Of a stretch of DNA of 64,000 nt, positions 8,404 through 18,600 are shown in pieces. Position 1 is the stretch's first letter. The number at the start of each line of letters is the position of its first letter. Origin of the DNA: Sphingobium sp. EP60837 (GTDB lineage Bacteria; Pseudomonadota; Alphaproteobacteria; Sphingomonadales; Sphingomonadaceae); the NCBI RefSeq assembly GCF_001658005.1, contig NZ_CP015987.1, forward strand, positions 434,001-498,000, read 5' to 3'. The notes under the pieces were generated by a model, which saw only the letters and a list, made by a program, of their open reading frames with translations, did no database searches and was not told the origin of the DNA. Both the position numbers and the translations under genes were made by a program.

Positions 8404-9299
8404 AATTACGCAGCATCGAACTGGCGCTGCCCCACGCCGCAGAGGCCGCTGCCTTCCTGACCGGCATATGGGGCATGGCCTCCGCTGAAGTCCGTGGGCA
8501 GACCCATTATCTGCGCGGCTCAGGCCCCTTCCCCTATCTCGTCGCGCTCGAAGAGTCGGCGGAGGCCTATGTCCGCTCCACCACCTTCACCTGCGCGCGC
8601 GAGCGGCTGGAGGAACTGAAGGTCAGCGTCACCCGAGCCAATCTCCCCGCGCGCCCGGTCACTTCGGACGATCCGGGCGGCGGCCGTGGCATCATCGTCG
8701 AACTGGCCGAAGGCGAATTGCTCCGCTTCCTCACCGACACGAGCGAAGTCGCCCCGATCGAGGGCAAGGACTTACCCGTCAAGCTGACCCATATCGTCTT
8801 CAACGCGACCGATGCTGAAGCCACCGGAACGCTGATCGAGCAGGCGCTGGGCTTCCGCGTCTCCGACCGCACCAAGGGCATGGTCTTCGTCCGCTGCAAC
8901 GAATCCCACCACTCGACCGCCTTCGCCCGCGCGGGTTTCTCCTCCCTCAACCATATCGCCTTCGAAATGGCGGACATGGACGCAGTGATGCGCGGCATCG
9001 GCCGCCTGCGCGACCATGGCATGGTCCCCGCCTGGGGCCCCGGTCGACACGGTCCGGGCGCCAATGTCTTTGCCTATTTCATCGCCCCCTTCGGCCCGGT
9101 GATCGAATTCTCGACCGCCGTCGAGAAGGTCCCGGAGGACTATCAACCCGGCGCGCCCGAAGACTGGACCTGGCCCGAAGGCCGCATCGACCAATGGGGC
9201 ATGTCGGACAAGGATTTCGCAGGGCTCCGCGCGGCCGAGGAAAAATTCCGCCACCGCCGCGACTGGGGCCCGCAACCGCTCAATGAGGAACAAGCCTAA
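8400..9299 (+). CDS. VOC-superfamily extradiol dioxygenase-like protein
   Basis: 299 residues with two vicinal-oxygen-chelate modules, the layout of type I extradiol dioxygenases. Likely metal ligands are the His of KLTHIVFN, the His of LNHIAFE and the Glu of GPVIEFS, which form a two-His-one-carboxylate site. If active it would cleave the ring of a dihydroxylated product of the upstream monooxygenase. The start is the ATG overlapping the previous TGA. A longer open frame to 8292 is Arg-rich read-through of another frame. The stop overlaps the next start by one base (TAATG). Confidence 0.83.
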   Translation: MKLRSIELALPHAAEAAAFLTGIWGMASAEVRGQTHYLRGSGPFPYLVALEESAEAYVRSTTFTCARERLEELKVSVTRANLPARPVTSDDPGGGRGIIVELAEGELLRFLTDTSEVAPIEGKDLPVKLTHIVFNATDAEATGTLIEQALGFRVSDRTKGMVFVRCNESHHSTAFARAGFSSLNHIAFEMADMDAVMRGIGRLRDHGMVPAWGPGRHGPGANVFAYFIAPFGPVIEFSTAVEKVPEDYQPGAPEDWTWPEGRIDQWGMSDKDFAGLRAAEEKFRHRRDWGPQPLNEEQA

Positions 9300-10123
9300 T
9301 GCGTTATGTGAGCTTCCGCCGCCCCGACGGCACCCCCAGCTTCGGCCGCCTGGACGACGAGGCGATCGTCGAACTGACCGGCGCGCCCAGCCTCAAGGCT
9401 GCGCTCGCCGCAGGCAATCTTGCGGGCCTCACCGACGGCGCGAGCTTCAACCGCAACGACATCGTCTTGCTGCCCGTCATCCCGGACCCGGCCAAGATCC
9501 TTTGCGTCGGTCTCAACTATGCCGAACATGTGAAGGAAACCGGCCGCGAGCAGAAGGAGCATCCGGCAATCTTCGTCCGCTATGCCGACAGCCTCGTCGC
9601 GGACGGCCAGCCAATGGTGAAGCCCTCCGTCACGACCCGCTTCGACTATGAAGGCGAATTGGCCGTCATCATCGGCAAGCCCGCGCACAAGGTCGCCCGC
9701 GCCGACGCTATGGCCTACATCGCCGGTTACGCCTGCTTCAACGACGGCTCCGCCCGCGACTGGCAGCGCCACAATATCCAATTCACGCCCGGCAAGACCT
9801 TCCCCGGCACAGGCGGCTTCGGCCCCACGCTGGTGACGCCCGACGAGGCGGGCGACCTCGCGTCCCAGCGCGTCCAGACCCGCCTCAACGGCGAACTGGT
9901 CCAGGACCAGCCGGTCAGCGACATGATCTGGGATATCCCCACGGTCATCGAATATATCTCGGCCTTCACGCCCCTCGCGCCCGGCGACGTCATCGCCACC
10001 GGCACCCCCGGCGGCGTCGGCGATAAGCGCACCCCGCCTCTCTACATGAAGGCTGGCGACAAGGTCGAAATCAGCATCGGCGTCATCGGCACGCTCACCA
10101 ACCGCATCATCGACGAACAGTAA
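9299..10123 (+). CDS. Fumarylacetoacetate hydrolase-family protein
   Basis: 274-residue FAH-fold enzyme. The core ILCVGLNYAEHVKETG is followed by acidic metal ligands in FDYEGELAVIIGK. The closing segment PGDVIATGTPGGVG is also typical. FAH relatives hydrolyse or hydrate 2-oxo-dienoic acids or acylpyruvates made by extradiol cleavage, so it fits directly after the VOC dioxygenase. It has no signal peptide and is cytoplasmic. The exact reaction (acylpyruvate hydrolase, hydratase or decarboxylase) cannot be decided from the sequence alone. Confidence 0.88.
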   Translation: MRYVSFRRPDGTPSFGRLDDEAIVELTGAPSLKAALAAGNLAGLTDGASFNRNDIVLLPVIPDPAKILCVGLNYAEHVKETGREQKEHPAIFVRYADSLVADGQPMVKPSVTTRFDYEGELAVIIGKPAHKVARADAMAYIAGYACFNDGSARDWQRHNIQFTPGKTFPGTGGFGPTLVTPDEAGDLASQRVQTRLNGELVQDQPVSDMIWDIPTVIEYISAFTPLAPGDVIATGTPGGVGDKRTPPLYMKAGDKVEISIGVIGTLTNRIIDEQ

Positions 10124-10146
10124 TTAAAAAGGGGAGAGGAAACATC

Positions 10147-12495
10147 ATGCGTAAGATCACCAAAGCTTTGACAGGCGCCAGCCTGCTGGCCCTCGCCACG
10201 CCCGCCTTCGCACAGGAAGCCACCGCGCCCGAGCAGGCGGCCGAGCAAGCCTCCGGCTCCAGCGCGGACATCGTCGTCACTGCCACGCGCCGCGCCGAAC
10301 GTCTGCAGGACGTGCCCCTCGCCGTATCCGCGCTCGGGGGCGAACAACTCGCCGCGACTGGTTTCAAGGATCTGACTAACATCGCCTATACCTTCTCGGG
10401 CGTGCAGTTCGGGACGACGCCCAATGACGCGGGCTTCCGCGTGCGCGGCGTCGGGACGTTGGGCGGCTTTACCAGCGCATCGGAAGCGCCGGTCGGCTTG
10501 GTCGTGGACAACGTCGTCATCGGCTTCGGCAGCCCGGTCAACAGCCTGGGCGATCTCGAACGCATCGAAGTGCTCAAGGGGCCTCAGGGCACCCAGTTCG
10601 GGAAGAACGCCTCGTCGGGCGTCATCAACATCACGACCAAAAAACCCGAGCTGGGCGAATTCAGCGGCAATATCTATGGCTCCTATGGCTCGTTTGACGA
10701 ACGTGACATTCATGGCGCGGTCAACGTGCCCATCGGCAGCAAGGCCGCGCTCAACATCTATGCCTTCGACCGCGCCTATGACGGCTTCATCAAGAATGTC
10801 GTCCGCGACGAAACCTGGGGCGGCCAGCATTATTACGGCACCCGCGCCAAGCTGCTGGTGGAGCCGACCGAAGGGCTGTCTGTCACGCTGATCGGCGACT
10901 ATTCCCGCCAGAAGCAGAAGGGGCCGGGGCAAACCTGGACGCTCAACAAGCTGTCCGCCGCGCAGACCGCGCCTGGCGGCATCGCGGGTGTTCCCTTTGT
11001 CAATCTCGCCGCGCTGGGCGTCACGCCCGGCCTGCACAATGAAGTGTCGATCGAGGATGGCGCGGGCTTCTACGACGTCGAAAATTACGGCGCTTCGCTT
11101 CAGCTGGACCTGGAATTGGGCGACTACACACTGACCTCCGTCTCCGCCTGGCGCGAATTCAACGAAGCGCCTTTCACCTACGCGATCGACGGTCTGCCCT
11201 ATGAAAAATTCTTCGCCAAGTCGAAGGGCGAAACCAAGCGCTTCTATTCGCAAGAACTGCGGTTAACGTCTCCCCAGGGTCAGCCGCTTGAATATATCGC
11301 CGGGCTCTTCTTCTCGCGCCAGAAGACCGGCCTTGGCGGCGGGCAGAGCGCAATCCTGCGTCCGGCGCTGCCCTATTCGACCTTCCCGACTATTTCAATC
11401 ACGGCTGGCTACAATGTAACGCGCACCAAGTCGGACAGTGCCGCGCTGTTCTTCGACGGCAAATATCACATCACCGACACGCTAAGCCTGCTCGGCGGCG
11501 CGCGTCTGACCCGCGACAAGGTGACGGCACTGAACTACTCCTATGTCGATCCCGAACTGGAGCCGTTCGTCCCGCCGACGCCCGCCAACAACTTCACGCC
11601 CTCGGGCACCCTACCCTACGCGGTCCGCGCACCGCAGACCGGCCGTGCCAAGAAGACCGACATTTCGGGCCGCTTGGGCCTGGAATATAAGCCCGATCGC
11701 GACCTCCTTTTCTACGCCACCTACGCGCGCGGCTATCTGGGGCCGACGGTCACTTTCTCCGGTCTCAGCGGTACGCGCAGCACCGTGGCGCCGCAGACGG
11801 TGGACGACATCACGGCTGGCGCAAAAATGCAGTTTCTCGATCGCACGCTGACCGTGAACCTCAATGCCTTCTGGGATAAGTATAAGGATCTTCAGACGTC
11901 GGTGTTCGATGGTCAGGAATTTCTCACCGAAAATGCCGGTGGCGCAGAAGTGAAGGGCTTCGAAGTGGAACTGGTCGCCCGGCCATCCAAGACCTTCTCG
12001 GTCAACGCGTCCTTCACTTATTCGGACGCGAAATTCACCGATTACATCACCGCCTGTCCGACCGTGTTCGTCGTCGCTGGAACGGCCGCGACCGTCTGCA
12101 ACGCGTCGGCCACGCCGGGCCAGTTGTTCGACGCCAGCGGCGAAGTCCTGCCGGGCTCCCCCAAATATAGCATCGTCCTGGGCGCAAACTGGGAGTATCC
12201 GATTACCGACCGGCTGACCTTCGACGCGTCCAGCAACCTGTCCTTCCGGTCGAAGACGCAGAATGCTGTCGGCGATAAGAACACCATTCAGCCAGCCTAT
12301 GAGGTGGTAAACGTCAACCTGGGCATCGGCGATGCGGACGGCGCATGGCGCGTCGGTGGGTTCGTGCGTAACCTGTTCGACGTTGATTTCAACTCGGCGA
12401 TCCTCGGCTTGCCCTTCTCGGATGGCGGCTATGTGAACTGGCGGACGCGCGAAGCTGAACGCACCTTCGGTGTGTCGTTCGAGGCACGGTTCTAA
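10147..12495 (+). CDS. TonB-dependent outer-membrane receptor
   Basis: 782-residue outer-membrane barrel with a Sec signal peptide ending AFAQ at about residue 23. The region near residues 40-55 (IVVTATRRAERLQDVPLAV) is the start of the plug, typical of the large sphingomonad receptor family for plant and aromatic compounds. The plug continues to about residue 170 and a 22-strand barrel follows, ending in the aromatic-terminal FEARF. A good ribosome site (GGGGAGAGG) precedes the ATG. Its position between ring-cleavage enzymes and glycosidases suggests it imports the glycoside or aglycone. Confidence 0.9.
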   Translation: MRKITKALTGASLLALATPAFAQEATAPEQAAEQASGSSADIVVTATRRAERLQDVPLAVSALGGEQLAATGFKDLTNIAYTFSGVQFGTTPNDAGFRVRGVGTLGGFTSASEAPVGLVVDNVVIGFGSPVNSLGDLERIEVLKGPQGTQFGKNASSGVINITTKKPELGEFSGNIYGSYGSFDERDIHGAVNVPIGSKAALNIYAFDRAYDGFIKNVVRDETWGGQHYYGTRAKLLVEPTEGLSVTLIGDYSRQKQKGPGQTWTLNKLSAAQTAPGGIAGVPFVNLAALGVTPGLHNEVSIEDGAGFYDVENYGASLQLDLELGDYTLTSVSAWREFNEAPFTYAIDGLPYEKFFAKSKGETKRFYSQELRLTSPQGQPLEYIAGLFFSRQKTGLGGGQSAILRPALPYSTFPTISITAGYNVTRTKSDSAALFFDGKYHITDTLSLLGGARLTRDKVTALNYSYVDPELEPFVPPTPANNFTPSGTLPYAVRAPQTGRAKKTDISGRLGLEYKPDRDLLFYATYARGYLGPTVTFSGLSGTRSTVAPQTVDDITAGAKMQFLDRTLTVNLNAFWDKYKDLQTSVFDGQEFLTENAGGAEVKGFEVELVARPSKTFSVNASFTYSDAKFTDYITACPTVFVVAGTAATVCNASATPGQLFDASGEVLPGSPKYSIVLGANWEYPITDRLTFDASSNLSFRSKTQNAVGDKNTIQPAYEVVNVNLGIGDADGAWRVGGFVRNLFDVDFNSAILGLPFSDGGYVNWRTREAERTFGVSFEARF

Positions 12496-12560
12496 ATCAG
12501 GTGGGCGGGCGGTTCGTGCAGGACCGCCCATCTCGCCCCGGCGGTGAGGAAAGGGAGAGG

Positions 12561-13400
12561 ATGAAGGACAGCATCGCAGCCATGGGTCAGACCCTGGGTC
12601 CTGCCATTCTCGATCAGGTCAAGGCGCTCTTTGGTGCGGAACAGAGCGCATTTGCGGAACGCGTGCGCGCTTCCGCCACAGACCTCCCTTACGGCCCCCA
12701 CGAACGCCATCGCCTCGACCTATACGCCCCGCAAGGCGCCTCAAACGCCCCCATCCTCATATTCTTCCATGGCGGCGGCTTCCTGAAAGGCGACAAGGGC
12801 GACGATCAGAACTGGCCCAACGCCAATGTCGGCCGCATGGCCGCGCAGGCGGGCTTTGTCGGCATCGTTCCCAACTACCGCCTGGCGCCTGATCACCAAT
12901 GGCCCGCTGGCCCCGAAGACGTCGCCGCCCTCATCGCCTGGACAAAGGCCAACGCCGCGCAGCATGGCGGCGACCCGACCCGCATCGTCCTTGCCGGAAC
13001 CTCAGCCGGGGCCGTCCATGTCGCCGGCTATATCAAGCGCTCCGGCACCGCCGACATCCGCGCCGCCATCCTGCTCTCGGGCCTTTACGGCTACACCCCG
13101 CTCGATGAGCGAGACACGCTCTATTATGGCGACCCGTCTCTTTACCCCGAGCGCATGCCGCTCGAAGCCATCGCTTCCACTAACCTCCCCCTTTTCATCG
13201 CCTGCGCCCAGCATGACCCCGCCCGTTTTCAGCAGGAATTCCTCGCCCTGCTCCAGGACAGGCTCACCCGCCACGGCGTCATGCCCCGCGCGATGATCGT
13301 CAGCGGACATAATCACTACAGCCTGCCCATGCACCTCGGCACAGCGGACGGCCGCCTTGCCGACGAAATCTGCGCCTTCATCCAGGACACAACAAACTAA
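12561..13400 (+). CDS. Alpha/beta hydrolase (hormone-sensitive lipase/esterase type)
   Basis: 279-residue alpha/beta hydrolase without a clear signal peptide. FFHGGGF near residue 70 is the oxyanion-hole HGGG motif. AGTSAGA supplies the nucleophilic Ser, and HNHYSLP near the end supplies the catalytic His. The ATG at 12561 follows GGGAGAGG. The upstream 20-residue open extension was excluded because it lies before the ribosome site. Between the receptor and the beta-glucosidase it may remove acyl groups from a glycoside or open a lactone. Confidence 0.85.
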   Translation: MKDSIAAMGQTLGPAILDQVKALFGAEQSAFAERVRASATDLPYGPHERHRLDLYAPQGASNAPILIFFHGGGFLKGDKGDDQNWPNANVGRMAAQAGFVGIVPNYRLAPDHQWPAGPEDVAALIAWTKANAAQHGGDPTRIVLAGTSAGAVHVAGYIKRSGTADIRAAILLSGLYGYTPLDERDTLYYGDPSLYPERMPLEAIASTNLPLFIACAQHDPARFQQEFLALLQDRLTRHGVMPRAMIVSGHNHYSLPMHLGTADGRLADEICAFIQDTTN

Positions 13401-13421
13401 CCCAAAAAGGGAGAGAGAGAC

Positions 13422-14732
13422 ATGATCGACCGCCGGACCCTGCTCGCCACTGGCGCGGCGCTTGCGGCCAGCCCCGCGCTCGCGGCCGCCGACCGGCTGA
13501 GCAGCCGCAGCTTCCCCAAGGGCTTCCTCTGGGGCGCTTCCACAGCCGGGCATCAGATCGAAGGCAATAATATCGCCAGCGACCAGTGGCTGCTCGAAAA
13601 TATCAAACCGACCATCTATTCGGTGCCATCGGGCGACGCCGCCAACAGCTTCGCGCTTTGGCCGCAGGATATGGACCTCGCCAGGGGCATGGGCCTCAAC
13701 AGCTATCGCTTCTCCATCGAATGGGCACGCATTGAGCCCGAACCCGGCCTCTTCTCCGTCGCCATGCTCGATCATTACAAGCGCATGATAGCGGGCGCAC
13801 GCGAGCGGGGCCTCAATCCCGTCGTCACCTTCAACCATTTCTCCGCGCCCCGCTGGTTCAGCGCCATGGGCGGCTGGACGAACGGCGAAAGCATCCAGCT
13901 CTTCGCTCGCTTCTGCGACCGCGCCGCCCGGCATCTGGCGGACGGCATCAGCCACGCCATCACCTTCAACGAACCCAACATCCTCCTCGTCCTGCGCGCC
14001 GTCATCCTCCCCCCGCAGGTGTTGGAAGCGCAAAAGACCATGCTCGCCGAAGCCGCCCGTCGCATGGGCACGCCCAAATTCACGGCGCTCAACGCCGCCA
14101 ATCTGGACGACCTCGACGCCATGCAGGCGAACCTCGTCCCCGCGCACAAGGCCGCCAAGGCAGCGATAAAGGCCGTGCGCGGCGACTTGCCGGTTGGCCT
14201 CTCCCTCTCCATGTTCGATGATCAAGCCATCGGCCGCAACAGCCTCCGCGACGCCAAGCGGCGGGAGCTTTACGGCAACTGGCTCGAAACCGCCCGCGCC
14301 GACGATTTCCTCGGCGTCCAGAACTACGAGCGCAACATGTGGAGCGACAAGGGCAAGCTCCCTCCGCCCAAGGGCGCGCCGCTCAACTATAGCGGCGCGG
14401 AAGTCTATGCCCCGTCCCTCGCGGGCGCCGTCCGCTACGCCCATCAGGCGAGCGGCGTGCCCATCTTCGTCACAGAACATGGCGTCGGCGCCGCCGACGA
14501 CAGCATCCGCGCCCGCTTCATCCCGGCCGCGCTCGCCGAACTGCAAAAGACGATGGCCTCCGGAGTGCCCGTCATGGGCTACTGCCACTGGTCGCTGATC
14601 GACAATTTCGAATGGATCTTCGGCTATCGTCCCAAGTTCGGCCTGCACAGCGTTGATCCCACGACCTTCGCCCGCATTCCCAAGCCGAGCGCAGCCGTCT
14701 ATGGTGCCATCGCTCGCGCCAACGCGATCTGA
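13422..14732 (+). CDS. Glycoside hydrolase family 1 beta-glycosidase, exported
   Basis: 436-residue GH1 enzyme. The N terminus (MIDRRTLLATGAAL to about residue 26, ALAA) looks like a Tat-type export signal with a twin Arg. GFLWGASTAGHQIEGN is the GH1 opening motif. TFNEPN carries the acid/base Glu and FVTEHG the nucleophile Glu. It likely removes beta-linked glucose from a plant glycoside in the periplasm. Its partner GH106 rhamnosidase two genes downstream suits a rhamnosyl-glucoside such as rutinose or neohesperidose conjugates. Confidence 0.9.
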   Translation: MIDRRTLLATGAALAASPALAAADRLSSRSFPKGFLWGASTAGHQIEGNNIASDQWLLENIKPTIYSVPSGDAANSFALWPQDMDLARGMGLNSYRFSIEWARIEPEPGLFSVAMLDHYKRMIAGARERGLNPVVTFNHFSAPRWFSAMGGWTNGESIQLFARFCDRAARHLADGISHAITFNEPNILLVLRAVILPPQVLEAQKTMLAEAARRMGTPKFTALNAANLDDLDAMQANLVPAHKAAKAAIKAVRGDLPVGLSLSMFDDQAIGRNSLRDAKRRELYGNWLETARADDFLGVQNYERNMWSDKGKLPPPKGAPLNYSGAEVYAPSLAGAVRYAHQASGVPIFVTEHGVGAADDSIRARFIPAALAELQKTMASGVPVMGYCHWSLIDNFEWIFGYRPKFGLHSVDPTTFARIPKPSAAVYGAIARANAI

Positions 14733-14763
14733 AGAATAGAACAGAAGAGAGGAGACCCGTTCG

Positions 14764-15678
14764 ATGAAGCATCTGGCCCTGACCGCGCTGGCCCTTGCCA
14801 TTGCAACGCCCGCCGCCGCGCAAATGCAGATCACCCCGATCGCAAAGCCCAAGCTCGCCGAAATCCCGCTCTACCCGGCCGCGAAGGACGCGGACAAGGA
14901 ACAGTGGGAGCATGTCAGCGGCAAATATGGCCAGATCGTCATCGACAATGACACCGTCCGCAACGTCACCCGTCCCACCATCACCCCCTATCTGCCCGAC
15001 CCGGCCAAGGCGACCGGCGCAGCCGTGGTCGTCGCGCCCGGCGGAGCCTTCATGTCGCTTTCCATGTCGAGCGAGGGCGAAGTCATCGCCCGCTGGCTCA
15101 CGGAACAGGGCATCGCTGCCTTCGTGCTCAAATATCGCCTCAACGAAACGCCCCGCGATTCCAAGGCGTTCATGAGCGCCTTGGGCCAACGCATGGGCCA
15201 GGCCGCCCGCAACCTGCCCGGCGCGGACATCAAGGAACCCCGCGCCACCCAGGATGCGCTCGCCGCCCTCGCCTTGATCCGCACCCGCGCCAAGGAATTC
15301 CGCGTCGATCCCGCCCGCGTCGGCATGATCGGCTTCTCCGCCGGCGCCATGACCGCCCTCAACGCTGCGCTGGAAGGACAAGGGAGCGCTCGCCCCGCCT
15401 TCATCGGCTATATCTACGGCCCCATGACCACCGTCACCGTGCCCACCGACGCGCCGCCCATGTTCGCGGCCATCGCGATGGACGACGGCCTGTTCAGGAA
15501 GCAGGGCTTCGCCATCGCCGAAGCCTGGCGCAACGCCCGCCGCCCGGTCGAACTGCACGCCTATGAGCGTGGCGACCACGGCTTTGGCATCGGCCGCCCC
15601 GGCACCACCACCACCGGCCTACTGCCGCAATTCACCGACTGGCTGCGCATGCACGGCCTGCTGACCGCCTCTCGCTGA
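14764..15678 (+). CDS. Secreted alpha/beta hydrolase (acetyl esterase type)
   Basis: 304 residues with a Sec signal peptide ending PAAAQ at about residue 20. APGGAFMSLS is the oxyanion region, GFSAGAM holds the nucleophilic Ser and DHGFGIG holds the catalytic His near the C terminus. The form matches carbohydrate or acetyl-xylan-type esterases. It lies 31 bases after the GH1 gene and 17 before the GH106 gene, so it may deacylate sugar decorations before the glycosidases act. Confidence 0.85.
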   Translation: MKHLALTALALAIATPAAAQMQITPIAKPKLAEIPLYPAAKDADKEQWEHVSGKYGQIVIDNDTVRNVTRPTITPYLPDPAKATGAAVVVAPGGAFMSLSMSSEGEVIARWLTEQGIAAFVLKYRLNETPRDSKAFMSALGQRMGQAARNLPGADIKEPRATQDALAALALIRTRAKEFRVDPARVGMIGFSAGAMTALNAALEGQGSARPAFIGYIYGPMTTVTVPTDAPPMFAAIAMDDGLFRKQGFAIAEAWRNARRPVELHAYERGDHGFGIGRPGTTTTGLLPQFTDWLRMHGLLTASR

Positions 15679-15695
15679 TCCTCGAGGACCTCTCA

Positions 15696-18600
15696 ATGAA
15701 GACCCGCACCCTGCGCCTCGCGCTGCTCCTCGCCTGCACCGCCTTCGCCAGCCCTCTGCTCGCCGACGAACTGGCCGACGGCTTCCGCAACCCGCCACAG
15801 AGCGCCCGTCCACGCGTCTGGTGGCATTGGATGAACGGCAATGTCACGAAGGAAGGGATCGACAAGGATCTCGACTGGATGGCGCGCATGGGCATCGGGG
15901 GCGTGCAGAATTTCGACGCCAGCCTCCTCACCCCCCAGATCGTGCCCAAGCGCCTGTCCTACATGACGCCTGAGTGGAAGGACGCGTTCGCCCACGCCGT
16001 CCGGACCGCCGATGCTAAGGGTCTTGAATTCGCTATCGCTTCCTCTCCCGGCTGGAGCGAAACGGGCGGCCCCTGGGTCAAGCCCGAGGACGCGATGAAG
16101 AAGCTCGTCTGGGCGGAAGCCGATGTAAAGGGCGGCCGCCGCTTCACCGGCCCGCTGCCGGTGCCGCCCGGTGTCGCAGGCCCGTTCCAGAACGCGCATC
16201 TTACCGAAGCCATGCCCGGCGCGGTCGAAGGCGCAAAGCCGCTCGCCCCGCTCTATCGCGACGCGCGCGTCCTCGTATATCCGGTAAAGCCTGTCGCTTT
16301 GCCCGTCCCTCAGCTGCGCCTTCCTGACGGCAGCGCCCTCGACGCGGCCGCACTCACCGACGCCGACCTCGACAGCGCTTTGAAAGTTTCCACTGGAACC
16401 ACGGAGCAGCCCGGCACGCTGACCCTCGATTATGGCAAGCCGGTTACAGTCCGCTCCGCCACCATCTTCATCCCCAACGCCAAGCCCCCCTTCCGCGACC
16501 CCGCCTACCGGCCCGTGCTGGAGGCGGAACAGGGCGGCAGCTGGCGCGCGCTGGGCGACTTCGCCCTGTCCGAAGCAGCGACCACCATCGCCTTCCCGGC
16601 AACGACCGCCCGCCGGTTCCGCGTCGTTCTGCGCCCGAATGACGCACGACCCGCGCCGGGCCTCGGCGAAGGCGTGCCCGGCGCGATCTCCATGGATATT
16701 TTTGCCCGCGCCCGAAAGGCGACGCTCCCCATCGGCGAACTGCGCCTGTCGGCCGAGCCGCGTATCGATCGTGTCGAAGCCAAGGCAGGCTTCACCGTGC
16801 TGCGCGACTATAGCAGCCTGCCGGTCCCGGCATCCTCGACCGCGGGCGCAGTCGATCCAGCCAAGGTGATCGACATCAGCAGCCATCTCCGCCCTGACGG
16901 CACGCTCGACTGGACCGCGCCCTCGGGCAGCGACTGGCGCGTCCTCCGCCTCGGCTATTCGCCCACCGGCAAGGTCAATCATCCCGCCACCGTCGAAGCG
17001 ACCGGCCTGGAGGTCGATAAATATGATCCCGCCGCCGTCCGCCGCTACATGGAAACCTACCTGTCCATGTATCGCGATGCGGTCGGCCCGGACTGGATCG
17101 GCGCAAAGGGCATCCGCGCGCTCCTTACCGACAGCATAGAGGTCGGCGCATCCAACTGGACGCCCCGCATGGTCGAGGAGTTCACCGCACGGCGCGGCTA
17201 TGACCCGCTGCCCTACCTTCCCGTACTCACCGGCACGATCGTCGGTTCGCCCGCCCGCAGCGAGGCGTTCCTCTATGATTTCCGCCGCACCCTCGCCGAT
17301 CTGTTGGCCGACTCCCATTATGGCACCATCGCCAAGGTCGCGCACGAAAACGGCATGAAGGTCTATGGCGAAGCGCTGGAGGATGGCCGCCCGGTATTGG
17401 GCGATGACCTCACCATGCGCCGCTACGCCGATGTGCCGATGGCGGCGCTCTGGACCTGGAACCGGGACAGCACTCCGCGCCCGACCCTGCTCGGCGACAT
17501 GAAGGGCGCGGCGTCGGTCGCCCATATCTATGGCCAGAACATCGTCTCGGCGGAATCGATGACGTCCGTCTTTTCTCCCTGGGCGTTCGCGCCTTCCGAC
17601 TTGAAGCGCATCATCGACCTGGAATTTGCGTCCGGCGTCAACCGGCCGATCGTTCACACTTCGGTCCATCAGCCGGTCGATGACAAGCTGCCCGGCCTGT
17701 CGCTGATGATCTTCGGCCAATATTTCAACCGGCATGAAAGCTGGGCGGACATGGCCAAGCCCTGGGTCGATTATATGGCGCGCACCGGCTATCTGCTCCA
17801 GCAGGGCCGCGACCATGCCGACCTCGCCTGGTTCCCTGGCGAAGATGCGCCCATCACCGCCCTCTTCCTCACCGGCGCGCCCGCTGGCCTGCCGAAGGGT
17901 TATGCCTATGACTTCATCAATGCGGACATCCTGTCCAACGTGCTGAAGGTAGAGGATGGACAGCTCGTCGCGCCTGGCGGAGCCCGTTACCGCGCGGTCT
18001 ATCTCGGAGGGTCGAGCCGCGTCATGACGCTGCCGACCCTGCGCCGCATCGCCGCGCTGGCTGACGCAGGCGTTCCCATCATCGGCGAAGCGCCGCAGCG
18101 CGACCCCGCGTTTAAGGACGATCCGGCCGCCTTCACCGCGCTTGTCGACCGCCTCTGGAAAGGCACGACCACGGCCAAGCCGCGCATCATTCCCGGTGCG
18201 GACCCGGACGCCGCGCTCGCCCGTATCGGCATCGCGCCCGACTTCCGTGTCACCGGCGGCGCATCCGACAGCGACTATCGTTTCGTCCACCGCAAACTGC
18301 CCGACGGCGACCTTTATTTCGTCAACAACCGCCAGAACCGTGCCGAGAAGGTCGAGGCCCGCTTCCGCATCACCGGCCGCCAGCCCGAAATCTGGCGCGC
18401 CATCGACGGCACCGCCGCACCCGTCTCTTATCGGACCGAGGGCCAGGAAACCGTCATTCCGCTCGATGTGGGCGCAGAGGATGCTTTCTTCATCCTCTTC
18501 CGCAAGCCTGCCACCGCGTCATCGGCCACGCTCCCGGCACCCGCGCCGCGCCAGTTGGCAACGCTGGACCAACCCTGGCAGCTCAGCTTCCAGCCCGGCC

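Noticed and set aside
13002..14852. 616-codon open frame on the minus strand
   Set aside because: It lies opposite the GH1 gene and parts of its neighbours, has no ribosome site or recognisable domain, and its Gly/Ala/Glu-rich content is the usual mirror of GC-rich coding DNA.
15693..18290. 865-codon open frame on the minus strand
   Set aside because: It is fully antisense to the GH106 rhamnosidase, which has a signal peptide and clear family motifs. The antisense frame has none.
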